From the NCBI GenBank assembly GCA_025454675.1, contig JALONZ010000189.1:1-5365 (forward strand): a stretch of DNA of 5,365 bases, given 5' to 3'. Both the position numbers and the translations under genes were made by a program. The notes under the pieces were generated by a model, which did no database searches, had not been told where the DNA came from, and worked only from the letters and a program-made list of their open reading frames with translations. The stretch comes from Anaerolineae bacterium (GTDB taxonomy: Bacteria > Chloroflexota > Anaerolineae > Aggregatilineales > Phototrophicaceae). Below are positions 1 through 5,365 of the stretch, in pieces (position 1 is the stretch's first letter; the number at the start of each line of letters is the position of its first letter).

Positions 1-765
1 GTGGGAAAAAGTACGGTATCGGTGCATATTGCAACGGGGTTGGCGACTAAAGGGCATAATGTGCTTTTGGTAGATACTGACCCGCAAGGTCATGCGGGGT
101 ATTCGTTGGGAATTGCGCCACAACCCGGATTATTTAGTTTATTAGTCGATAAAAAAGATTTTCAGGATGTGTTGCGCCCCGTCCCACCGCAGGCGTATAG
201 TGTACCAGACCATCCTGCGAAGGGACGTTTATTTGTATTGCCGAGTGACGAAAAAACGGGGGTGATTCCACTGCTGGAAAAAAATCCGTTTGCATTTTTG
301 GGGCGGTTGGATGAAGTTCAGAAGGCATTCGATTATGTGATTATTGATACTGCGCCCACAACCACGATGTTTGACGGTGCGGTGTATATGGCGGCGCGGG
401 CATTTGTGTATGTGACAGAATGTGAAGCATTGTCATTTGACGGACTCAAACGCGGTTTAGACCAAATTCGGGAATTTGAGGGGCGACGGGCAGATTATAA
501 TTTGCCACCGAATCGGATTTTGGGGATTGTGCCAAATAAATTTCGTGCCAAGACGGAAAATCACGAGCGGAATTTGCAATATGTTCGGGATGCGTTTGGC
601 GGGGTGGTATGGGATGCGATTCCACTGCGAACTGTGTTCTCTGAGGCGACTAATTTTAAGCAGGCGGTGTTTGCCTATGCGCCGACCAGCTATGAAGCTA
701 GTATTATGTGGGCATTGGTAGAACGCTTTGAGAAGGAGGTGATGGCATGGGAAAACGCAAAATAA
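1..765 (+). CDS. parA: ParA-family partition ATPase, 5' end cut by the window edge
   Basis: This is a Walker-type ATPase of the ParA/Soj/MinD superfamily, which binds DNA non-specifically as an ATP dimer and moves ParB-bound DNA in chromosome or plasmid segregation. The window opens inside the deviant Walker A motif: the first residues read VGKST, the end of the usual KGGVGKST. The GTG at base 1 is therefore an internal valine codon, and the true start lies roughly 10-20 codons upstream. Further in come the DTDPQG motif (visible residues 25-30), the Walker B strand VIIDTAP (113-119), the conserved VPNKF segment (177-181), and the late SEATNFKQAV...YAP region (214-228) typical of ParA. The 254 visible residues fit a small (type Ib or chromosomal-like) ParA without an N-terminal DNA-binding domain, although the missing 5' end prevents certainty. 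The stop TAA overlaps the start of the ParB gene, which supports a single parAB operon. The family call is firm; whether it serves a chromosome, plasmid or integrated element is not visible. Confidence 0.93.
   Translation: MGKSTVSVHIATGLATKGHNVLLVDTDPQGHAGYSLGIAPQPGLFSLLVDKKDFQDVLRPVPPQAYSVPDHPAKGRLFVLPSDEKTGVIPLLEKNPFAFLGRLDEVQKAFDYVIIDTAPTTTMFDGAVYMAARAFVYVTECEALSFDGLKRGLDQIREFEGRRADYNLPPNRILGIVPNKFRAKTENHERNLQYVRDAFGGVVWDAIPLRTVFSEATNFKQAVFAYAPTSYEASIMWALVERFEKEVMAWENAK
733..743 (+). promoter_or_regulatory. Strong ribosome binding site for parB, inside the end of parA
   Basis: AAGGAGGTGAT is an 11-base perfect complement to the typical 3' end of 16S rRNA. Its GGAGG core ends 7 bases before the ATG at 747, which is optimal spacing and fixes that ATG as the parB start. 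Another ATG at 742 is in a different frame and overlaps the site itself, so it is not a competing start. The site lies within parA codons, so parB can be translated independently of ribosomes finishing parA. Confidence 0.85.
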
Positions 766-2066
766 AAGGGAGCGATTTTAATCATTTTGGTGATGGAGGT
801 GAAGAACGCAATCGTGAAGATGCCAGTTATGAAGAGACGAATGCGGCATTTTTTGGGCAATTCACCGAGATTGAATCTATAAAGCATTTGCGCGTCGAAC
901 AAGTAGATATTTTTCGGATTGCACCCGACTTAAGACAACCACGACGGGTTGTTCCCAGTAAATTACGTCAGGGATGGAGTGGCAATCCGCATGAAGTTAG
1001 CCGTTTATTTGAAAATTGGTTACAAATCATCAATGATGACCGCCGAGCCAACAATTATCCCGATTTCAATCTGCGTGATACATTGGATATGATTGAAACC
1101 GAAGATCCATCGCCTAGCGCAGAACATGCAAAACAATATGATGAAGAGCATCGGATGCCTCGTTTTTGGGTAACTGAGCGCGGTGTTCGGATTGACCCTC
1201 GTGATTTGGCAAAGGCGAATTTATCTGTATTAGATGATGGTGTTCGTCCTGAGCAAATTCAAATACCTAACATATTAGAGTTGAAATTAGAATTATCCAA
1301 ATTCAGTAGTGAAGCCACATTCATGTATATTGTTGCACTGGCGGCGAGTATACGAGAGCATGGTTTGACAAACCCGATTACCATCAGCAAAAAAGGGGCA
1401 GGATATGTTATCGAAACGGGCGAGCGCCGATGGATGAGTTATCATTTACTCCATTATGTATATGGGGATAAATGGAATAAAATCCCTGCTAGGATTGTAG
1501 ATAAATCAGATAGATGGCGACAAGCTACAGAAAATAATGTCCGACAGAATTTGAATGCAATCGCAAAAGCGCGTCAATTAGCACTTTTAATCATGGAAAT
1601 GTATGAGCAAGAAGGGGTTGCATTCACAGAGATTAATGAGTTTGAGCATGAGCAAGACTATTATGCACAAGTTGCCGATGGAGATAAGTGGCGCATTCAA
1701 AGAGGTCAGGGACAAAAAATCATCACAATGTTAGGTTTACGCGATACAAGTCAAATTCGGCAACATCGCGCATTACTCCGCATGGAACGAAATATTTGGG
1801 ATTTTGCTGATGACAATGATATTAGCGAGTACGAATTACGTGAGATGATTCGCATGGGGTTAACACCGATTAGTCAAAATAAGGGTGGTATATCAGCCAC
1901 CAAATCAGCATTATCCAAAGAACCAGAACCAAATCTATTTTTTCAAGAATGGCACAAACTAGCACAGCGTCACCGTGATTTAGCGAAAAAATTGCCATCA
2001 CCAGACCGCCATAAAATGGTGGTTATGTTACGTCAGTTGGCAGATGAAATTGAGAAGATGAAATGA
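747..2066 (+). CDS. parB: ParB/Spo0J-family partition protein with a split N-terminal domain
   Basis: The 439-residue product is the partner of the upstream ParA. It should bind a centromere-like site and, as shown for the family, act as a CTP-dependent DNA clamp. ParB boxes appear in order: a VDIFRIAPDLRQPRR stretch at about residues 53-67 resembling box I (the QPR box), then ASIREHGLTNPITI at 200-213, the GERRW phosphate-binding box at 225-229, and ENNVRQNL at 262-269, matching the EN.QR..L box with valine in place of glutamine. A central helical/HTH-like part follows at about 280-370 (MLGLRDTSQIRQHRALL, then ISEYELREMIRMG). A charged helical tail at about 396-439 could be a dimerisation segment. 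The protein is longer than the usual 280-300 residues because about 110-120 acidic, polar residues (about 75-190) separate the QPR box from SIREHG, where ordinary ParB has about 20. The start overlaps the parA stop by 19 bp behind a perfect ribosome binding site. The family call is firm. Sequence-specific parS binding is inferred. Confidence 0.88.
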   Translation: MGKRKIKGSDFNHFGDGGEERNREDASYEETNAAFFGQFTEIESIKHLRVEQVDIFRIAPDLRQPRRVVPSKLRQGWSGNPHEVSRLFENWLQIINDDRRANNYPDFNLRDTLDMIETEDPSPSAEHAKQYDEEHRMPRFWVTERGVRIDPRDLAKANLSVLDDGVRPEQIQIPNILELKLELSKFSSEATFMYIVALAASIREHGLTNPITISKKGAGYVIETGERRWMSYHLLHYVYGDKWNKIPARIVDKSDRWRQATENNVRQNLNAIAKARQLALLIMEMYEQEGVAFTEINEFEHEQDYYAQVADGDKWRIQRGQGQKIITMLGLRDTSQIRQHRALLRMERNIWDFADDNDISEYELREMIRMGLTPISQNKGGISATKSALSKEPEPNLFFQEWHKLAQRHRDLAKKLPSPDRHKMVVMLRQLADEIEKMK

Positions 2067-2067
2067 G

Positions 2068-2091
2068 ATACCGTTACGGCAGTAACGGTAT
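2068..2091. repeat. Perfect inverted repeat just after parB (hairpin or candidate ParB site)
   Basis: Arms ATACCGTTAC (2068-2077) and GTAACGGTAT (2082-2091) are perfectly complementary across a 4-base spacer GGCA. The repeat begins two bases after the parB stop. As RNA it makes a stable 10-bp hairpin, but no T-tract follows (the next bases are TGCCCTAAAAAA), so it is not a classical intrinsic terminator. It may protect or attenuate the 3' end of parAB mRNA. As DNA it is the only long palindrome near parAB, so it may also be a binding site for the ParB. It does not match the conserved 16-bp parS of chromosomal ParB (TGTTTCACGTGAAACA). Confidence 0.7.
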
Positions 2092-2186
2092 GCCCTAAAA
2101 AACAGGCAAAATCCGCATTTTTTCATGAGAACGCGCTCATATAACATCCCAAACAAAAAAGGGCATTGCCAACATCGGTATGCCCT
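2086..2186 (+). repeat. 11-bp direct repeat CGGTATGCCCT linking the two hairpins
   Basis: CGGTATGCCCT occurs at 2086-2096 and again at 2176-2186, 90 bp apart. The first copy overlaps the right arm of the inverted repeat after parB; the second contains the right arm of the terminator. The terminator's left arm GGGCAT (2161-2166) can therefore pair with either copy. This could be a small duplication or an alternative RNA fold; the sequence alone does not decide. Confidence 0.5.
2125..2140. repeat. Short weak hairpin in the intergenic region
   Basis: ATGAG (2125-2129) and CTCAT (2136-2140) form a 5-bp stem around the loop AACGCG. A run of six T (2118-2123) lies just before it, which would become an A-run before the stem on the + transcript and a U-run after the stem on the - transcript. 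It could act as a minor backup terminator for livG, but the stem is short and may be chance. Confidence 0.25.
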
Positions 2187-2191
2187 TTTTT
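2155..2191. terminator. Bidirectional intrinsic terminator between parB and livG
   Basis: AAAAAAGGGCAT (2155-2166) and ATGCCCTTTTTT (2180-2191) are perfect complements. The 13-base interior can add a short inner stem (GCC at 2168-2170 with GGT at 2177-2179) with one bulged T and a 6-base loop AACATC. A GC-containing stem is flanked by A6 on one side and T6 on the other, so a U-tract follows the hairpin in both directions. It lies 88 bp after the parB stop and 22 bp after the livG stop, as expected for a shared terminator of convergent operons. Confidence 0.88.
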
Positions 2192-2213
2192 ATGAACTGC
2201 CCTACTCTATCGG

Positions 2214-3008
2214 CTAGGCTTGTTCGGATAACACTTCTTCTGGCGCACTGCCCAAATAGGCTTTAATAACAGCAGGGTCTTTTTGGACATAGGCAGGTGT
2301 GCCTTCAGAGATTTTTGTGCCATAGTCCATCACACTCACTTGGTCAGAGATGCTCATGACCAGTTTCATATCGTGTTCAATGAGGAAGATGGTCAAATTC
2401 AGTTTATCGCGCAGGTTACGGATAAATTCCATCATTTCATCCGTCTCTTGCGGATTCATCCCAGCCGTTGGTTCATCCAGCAATAAGAGTTGTGGTTTGA
2501 GCGCCAGCGCCCGCGCGACCTCTAAACGCCGTTGGAAACCATAAGCGAGATTGCTTGCCAGCAAATCACCTTTATCCCCTAGCCCAACAAATTCCAGCAA
2601 CCGATAGGCTTCTTTGAGCGCCTCCCGTTCTTCACGGCGGGTATGACCAAATCCGAAAATGGAGCCAATTGGTGTGGCTTTAAGGTGGATGTGCATCCCA
2701 ACAAGAATATTTTCCAGCGCGGTCATCGCCCCAAACAAGCGGATATTTTGATATGTCCGCGCAATACCGCGATGCGCGATTTGGTCAGTTCGTAGCCCAC
2801 GAATATCGCGGTTATTGAACATAATCCGTCCTTCTTCGGGAGTATAAAATCCGGTGATGCAATTGAAGAACGTGGTTTTACCTGCACCATTGGGACCGAT
2901 GAGGCTGGCAATCATGCCACGTTCAATTTTCAATTCGACTGCATTCACCGCCGTTAACCCACCAAAGCGTTTTGTGATGGTCATTGCATGTAACAATAAA
3001 TCACCCAT
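2214..3008 (-). CDS. livG: Branched-chain amino acid ABC transporter ATP-binding protein LivG
   Basis: This cytoplasmic ATPase powers the LivHM membrane channel for import of branched-chain amino acids or similar compounds. Numbered from the ATG at 3008 (264 residues), it shows Walker A GPNGAGKTT at 38-46, the Q-loop glutamine in ARTYQN at about 87, the signature region NLAYGFQRRLEVARAL at about 153-168, Walker B LLLLDEP at 174-180, a D-loop GMNPQET, and the H-loop histidine in LIEHD at about 212. The C-terminal SEGT...DPAVIKAYLG segment is typical of the LivG family tail. The long FGAMTALENILVGMH stretch and the insert before the signature fit LivG rather than the shorter LivF. The first ATG (3014) lies only 2 bases from the GGAGG core, whereas the ATG at 3008 sits 8 bases away and is preferred; the longer form would add only Met-Ile. 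The signature has Phe where LivG usually has Gln (YGQQRR). It is the last gene of the operon, followed by a terminator rather than livF. Substrate is not determinable here. Confidence 0.93.
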   Translation of the reverse strand: MGDLLLHAMTITKRFGGLTAVNAVELKIERGMIASLIGPNGAGKTTFFNCITGFYTPEEGRIMFNNRDIRGLRTDQIAHRGIARTYQNIRLFGAMTALENILVGMHIHLKATPIGSIFGFGHTRREEREALKEAYRLLEFVGLGDKGDLLASNLAYGFQRRLEVARALALKPQLLLLDEPTAGMNPQETDEMMEFIRNLRDKLNLTIFLIEHDMKLVMSISDQVSVMDYGTKISEGTPAYVQKDPAVIKAYLGSAPEEVLSEQA

Positions 3009-3016
3009 AATCATCT

Positions 3017-3021
3017 CCTCC
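3017..3021 (-). promoter_or_regulatory. Ribosome binding site that decides the livG start
   Basis: Read on the - strand, AGGAGGAG (3022-3015) begins at the last base of the livM stop codon. Its GGAGG core ends 8 bases before the ATG at 3008 but only 2 bases before the ATG at 3014, which favours the downstream ATG. Contact with the livM stop suggests translational coupling of livG to livM. Confidence 0.7.
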
Positions 3022-5163
3022 TCAATCTGTACCTGTAGGTTCGGGCTGGGTCAATAATCGTGCTTGCTCGCTCAAACGCGGGGGCGCGGGGGGCAATAAC
3101 CCTTCTGACTTGACCAACATCACCAACACCAACAATCCACCAAATGCCAACAACCGATAACTTTCCAATTCGCGGAGTAACTCAGGCAGTCCTGCCAACA
3201 CAACCGCACCCAAAATCACACCCGGAATAGACCCCATCCCACCGATAATCACCAGCGCCAACACATTAATCGAAAATGCCAGTTTATAATTTTCGGGGGT
3301 CACACTTTGCAATTGCGCCGCCAAAATTGCACCACCTAGCCCACCAATCGCAGAACTCACCATGAACGCCATCAACTTCGTGCGGACGGTGTGAATGCCC
3401 ATCGCTTCCGCCACATCTTCATCCGCCCGAATCGCCCGCCAACTTCGTCCTTGCCGAGAAATAGATAATCGGTAGGTCACGAAAATAGCGATGAGAATGG
3501 CGAAAATATATAGATAAAAAACACTGGTCGCATTCCCAAATACCAGATTCACCCCCTCTTCCCCGCCAACAGGCAAAAAGATTTCTGGCACAGGAATGGG
3601 TGATAGCCCTTGTGCGCCACCCATGAGCGGCTTGAATTTATCTGAGTAAATAATACGGTTGATAATTTCACCAAAACCCAATGTGACAATTGCCAGATAA
3701 TCCCCGCGCAAACCCAAGACAGGCACACCGAGCAACATCCCTGTCACTGCCGAGAATATCACTGCCAATGGTAATGCGCCCCAAAAATCAATCCGCCCAG
3801 TACACAACTGATTAATTTCATCCAGTGTAATCAAATTGGGGTTAATCGCCACACCATTACACGTCAAAATATTCGGACCCGTCAAAATCCCAACCGTGTA
3901 CGCACCAATCGCAATACTCGCCACGAATCCCAAATCGAGCAAGCCGGCATAGCCAATCATCACATTCAACCCAATGCCTAACATGGCATATAAAATAATC
4001 AGGTTGATATTATTTGCCAGCGACACGCCCATAAATTGTGGGGCAACCAACACAACACCCGCAAGGACAAATAAAAATATCCCGCGTGATTGCAACTTCC
4101 CACGTTGTGCCAATTGGATAAATTGACCATCTGCTTTTTTGCCAAGTGTTGGGATGAATGCAATTCCCACCACAAGCAACCCGAAAATAATCAACGCCGT
4201 TTCGAGTGGCAGTTTACGCCCAGCCGTATTGAGCAATCCCAAAATAACCAGCGCCAATATAAAATAAAGGCTGGTATTATGGCTTAATCGCTCCGCTTTG
4301 GGCGCTAATGCCCCAGCTAACCCTGTGAGCGCAAAAACGCCAAATAATCCGCCAATAAGACCACGCGCCCCCATATCAATAATCAACGGTGCAGTCCCCA
4401 AACCGCGTAAAATACCATCGCGCTTAAACGCATCTTCTGTGCCAATAAACAGCAATGCCAGCGCCACAAATGCCCCAATTAGCGCCCCAATACTCATGAG
4501 TAACCACTGTGGAAGCGGGTCTGTTCGTCGGGTATTGATAAGCCACGATGCCACATATGCCAAACTAAAAGCGATAGCGAATGCCAACGCATCAGGCAAG
4601 GTGATAATCCCGTTGATTTTTGTGGAAATAAGCGCCAGCACCACAGTTAACACCGCACTCACAGCCACTATCAATTGCAACCGCAATGAGAGTAAAACTG
4701 CAAATCCGCTAACCGCGCCCATCATCGCACAGAAAATAATCAACTTCACCAACCCGCCCAATTCTACCGCTAAAGCGGGGTCTGTTTCGGTCGCAGGTAC
4801 GGCGATAAATCGTATCATCTCACCAAATGTCAATGGACTCGGATTCACCCCCTTCAGGTTTTGGAAGATGAAACGCATATCAATCGTTTCATACAACCAC
4901 ACCAATCCAACCCACATCACGCCAATCGCCAATGTCGCTATAATCGCATTCACCATCGGCACAAGTGGCTTTTGATTCCGCAGTGGATAAGCACACGCAT
5001 AACCCGTCATCCCAACCATCGCAATGATAATCACGGTGTTCAAACTCAACTGGTCTGGAATCACTTGCTGTCTCTCGAATGTGTTGAAAATGCCCGTTAA
5101 GGTCAGCAACAAGATAATTCCCAGCGCCAAAATACCACGTTGAAATGTACTCTTTTTTATCAT
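3022..5163 (-). CDS. livM: Branched-chain amino acid ABC transporter permease LivM, with long N-terminal membrane extension
   Basis: This integral membrane subunit should pair with LivH to form the transport channel. The conserved LivM core fills about residues 355-690. It includes YAMLGIGLNVMIGYAGLLDLG at about 392-412 followed by AIGAY, GLRGDYLAIVTLGFGEI at 484-500, the cytoplasmic ATPase-contact loop R.GRSWRAIRADEDVAEAMGI at about 570-590, and the IGGMGSIPGVILGA hairpin at about 640-653. Family members are usually about 300-430 residues; this one has 713. The extra N-terminal region of about 350 residues has roughly ten hydrophobic segments (about 10-25, 43-59, 70-90, 138-158, 162-180, 190-209, 219-240, 258-287, 298-312, 321-340) and a polar loop at about 92-133. 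I do not recognise that region as a named domain. The C-terminus is a proline-rich polar tail. The ATG at 5163 lies 6 bases after the livH stop and has AGAAGGT upstream (5180-5174). The reading frame is open throughout, with no sign of a frameshift. The core call is firm; the role of the extension is unknown. Confidence 0.92.
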   Translation of the reverse strand: MIKKSTFQRGILALGIILLLTLTGIFNTFERQQVIPDQLSLNTVIIIAMVGMTGYACAYPLRNQKPLVPMVNAIIATLAIGVMWVGLVWLYETIDMRFIFQNLKGVNPSPLTFGEMIRFIAVPATETDPALAVELGGLVKLIIFCAMMGAVSGFAVLLSLRLQLIVAVSAVLTVVLALISTKINGIITLPDALAFAIAFSLAYVASWLINTRRTDPLPQWLLMSIGALIGAFVALALLFIGTEDAFKRDGILRGLGTAPLIIDMGARGLIGGLFGVFALTGLAGALAPKAERLSHNTSLYFILALVILGLLNTAGRKLPLETALIIFGLLVVGIAFIPTLGKKADGQFIQLAQRGKLQSRGIFLFVLAGVVLVAPQFMGVSLANNINLIILYAMLGIGLNVMIGYAGLLDLGFVASIAIGAYTVGILTGPNILTCNGVAINPNLITLDEINQLCTGRIDFWGALPLAVIFSAVTGMLLGVPVLGLRGDYLAIVTLGFGEIINRIIYSDKFKPLMGGAQGLSPIPVPEIFLPVGGEEGVNLVFGNATSVFYLYIFAILIAIFVTYRLSISRQGRSWRAIRADEDVAEAMGIHTVRTKLMAFMVSSAIGGLGGAILAAQLQSVTPENYKLAFSINVLALVIIGGMGSIPGVILGAVVLAGLPELLRELESYRLLAFGGLLVLVMLVKSEGLLPPAPPRLSEQARLLTQPEPTGTD

Positions 5164-5169
5164 GGCGTT

Positions 5170-5365
5170 TTATACCTTCTTATCTGCAACAACTTCGCCA
5201 AAAATACCCGTTGGGCGGAAAATCAAAATGGAGACCAATAACCCGAATGCAATCACATCCTGTAGCTGATTATCTAATCCCAATAATCCAGGTCCAACTG
5301 CTTCGACCACCCCCAAAAATAACCCACCAAACATCGCACCGGGTACATTCCCAATCCCACCAACA
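5170..5365 (-). CDS. livH: Branched-chain amino acid ABC transporter permease LivH, C-terminal 64 residues only
   Basis: The reverse strand from the right edge reads in one open frame to TAA at 5172-5170. The visible residues begin VGGIGNVPGAMFGGLFLGVV and contain a membrane helix, the DVIAFGLLVSILIFRPTGIFGE segment (here in two parts: DVIAFGLLV, then SILIFRPTGIFGE), and a short polar end VVADKKV. The GG.GN.PGA...GG...G motif and the final RP.G.FGE sequence are hallmarks of LivH, the partner permease of LivM. The gene continues beyond the window, so its start, length and promoter cannot be seen. It lies 6 bp upstream of livM in the same direction, the standard livH-livM order. Confidence 0.9.
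   Translation of the reverse strand, partial: VGGIGNVPGAMFGGLFLGVVEAVGPGLLGLDNQLQDVIAFGLLVSILIFRPTGIFGEVVADKKV
5174..5180 (-). promoter_or_regulatory. Ribosome binding site for livM within the last livH codons
   Basis: On the - strand AGAAGGT ends 10 bases before the livM ATG (5163-5161) and overlaps the final lysine and valine codons of livH. It is a moderate match to the Shine-Dalgarno consensus with slightly long spacing, and it supports the 713-residue start. Confidence 0.55.

Noticed and set aside
1..3. GTG at base 1 as a possible start codon of parA
   Set aside because: It is the valine of the KGGVGKST Walker A motif; starting here would remove most of the ATP-binding loop.
476..721. 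An 81-codon + strand frame inside parA
   Set aside because: It overlaps the conserved ParA coding sequence in another frame and shows no recognisable domain, so it is a shadow frame.
2068..2091. Inverted repeat after parB as the parB intrinsic terminator
   Set aside because: No T-tract follows the stem, and a far better terminator with T6 lies at 2155-2191. Kept as a hairpin/repeat instead.
2067..2213. A small gene or small RNA in the intergenic region
   Set aside because: No convincing small open frame with a ribosome binding site and no clear promoter is seen; the space is filled by inverted repeats and the terminator.
4298..4975. A 225-codon open frame on the + strand, opposite livM
   Set aside because: Its translation is a monotonous Asn/Ala/Ile/Pro-rich string without a domain, it is antisense to well-conserved livM codons, and no good ribosome binding site precedes it. 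It is a shadow of livM codon use.

Overview
The window holds two convergent operons that meet tail to tail at a short intergenic region of about 147 bp (2067-2213). On the + strand, 1-2066 carries a ParA-type ATPase, cut by the left edge, followed with a 19-bp overlap by a ParB-family protein. On the - strand, 5365-2214 carries the end of a branched-chain amino acid (Liv/HAAT family) ABC transporter operon. In transcription order this is livH (last 64 residues only), an unusually long livM (713 residues), and livG.

The organism is bacterial, with moderate GC content and canonical Shine-Dalgarno signals; an 11-nt perfect anti-16S match precedes parB. A very large LivM with a long extra N-terminal membrane region suggests a Chloroflexota-like (Anaerolineae-type) bacterium. 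That is a low-confidence inference from protein style and not something the sequence proves. There is no rRNA, tRNA, CRISPR array, transposase or integrase in the window.

ParA and ParB should work together as a DNA segregation pair: ParB loads on a centromere-like site and stimulates the ParA ATPase. The ParB is not standard. Its N-terminal QPR box and its GERRW box are separated by about 135 residues where ordinary ParB proteins have about 20, so the CTP-binding domain seems to be interrupted by an insertion. A perfect 10-bp inverted repeat with a 4-nt spacer starts two bases after the parB stop and is the only strong palindrome near the genes. It may be a hairpin of the parB mRNA or a candidate ParB-binding site.

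LivH, LivM and LivG form the two membrane subunits and one of the two ATPases of an importer for branched-chain amino acids or related small substrates (amides, urea, aromatic acids). The genes are tightly packed: livH and livM are 6 nt apart, and livM and livG 13 nt apart with the livG ribosome binding site touching the livM stop. The second ATPase, livF, usually follows livG but is absent here. The operon instead ends at a bidirectional intrinsic terminator (2155-2191) that also serves the parAB transcript. Both operon promoters lie outside the window. No stretch over 300 bases lacks a gene.
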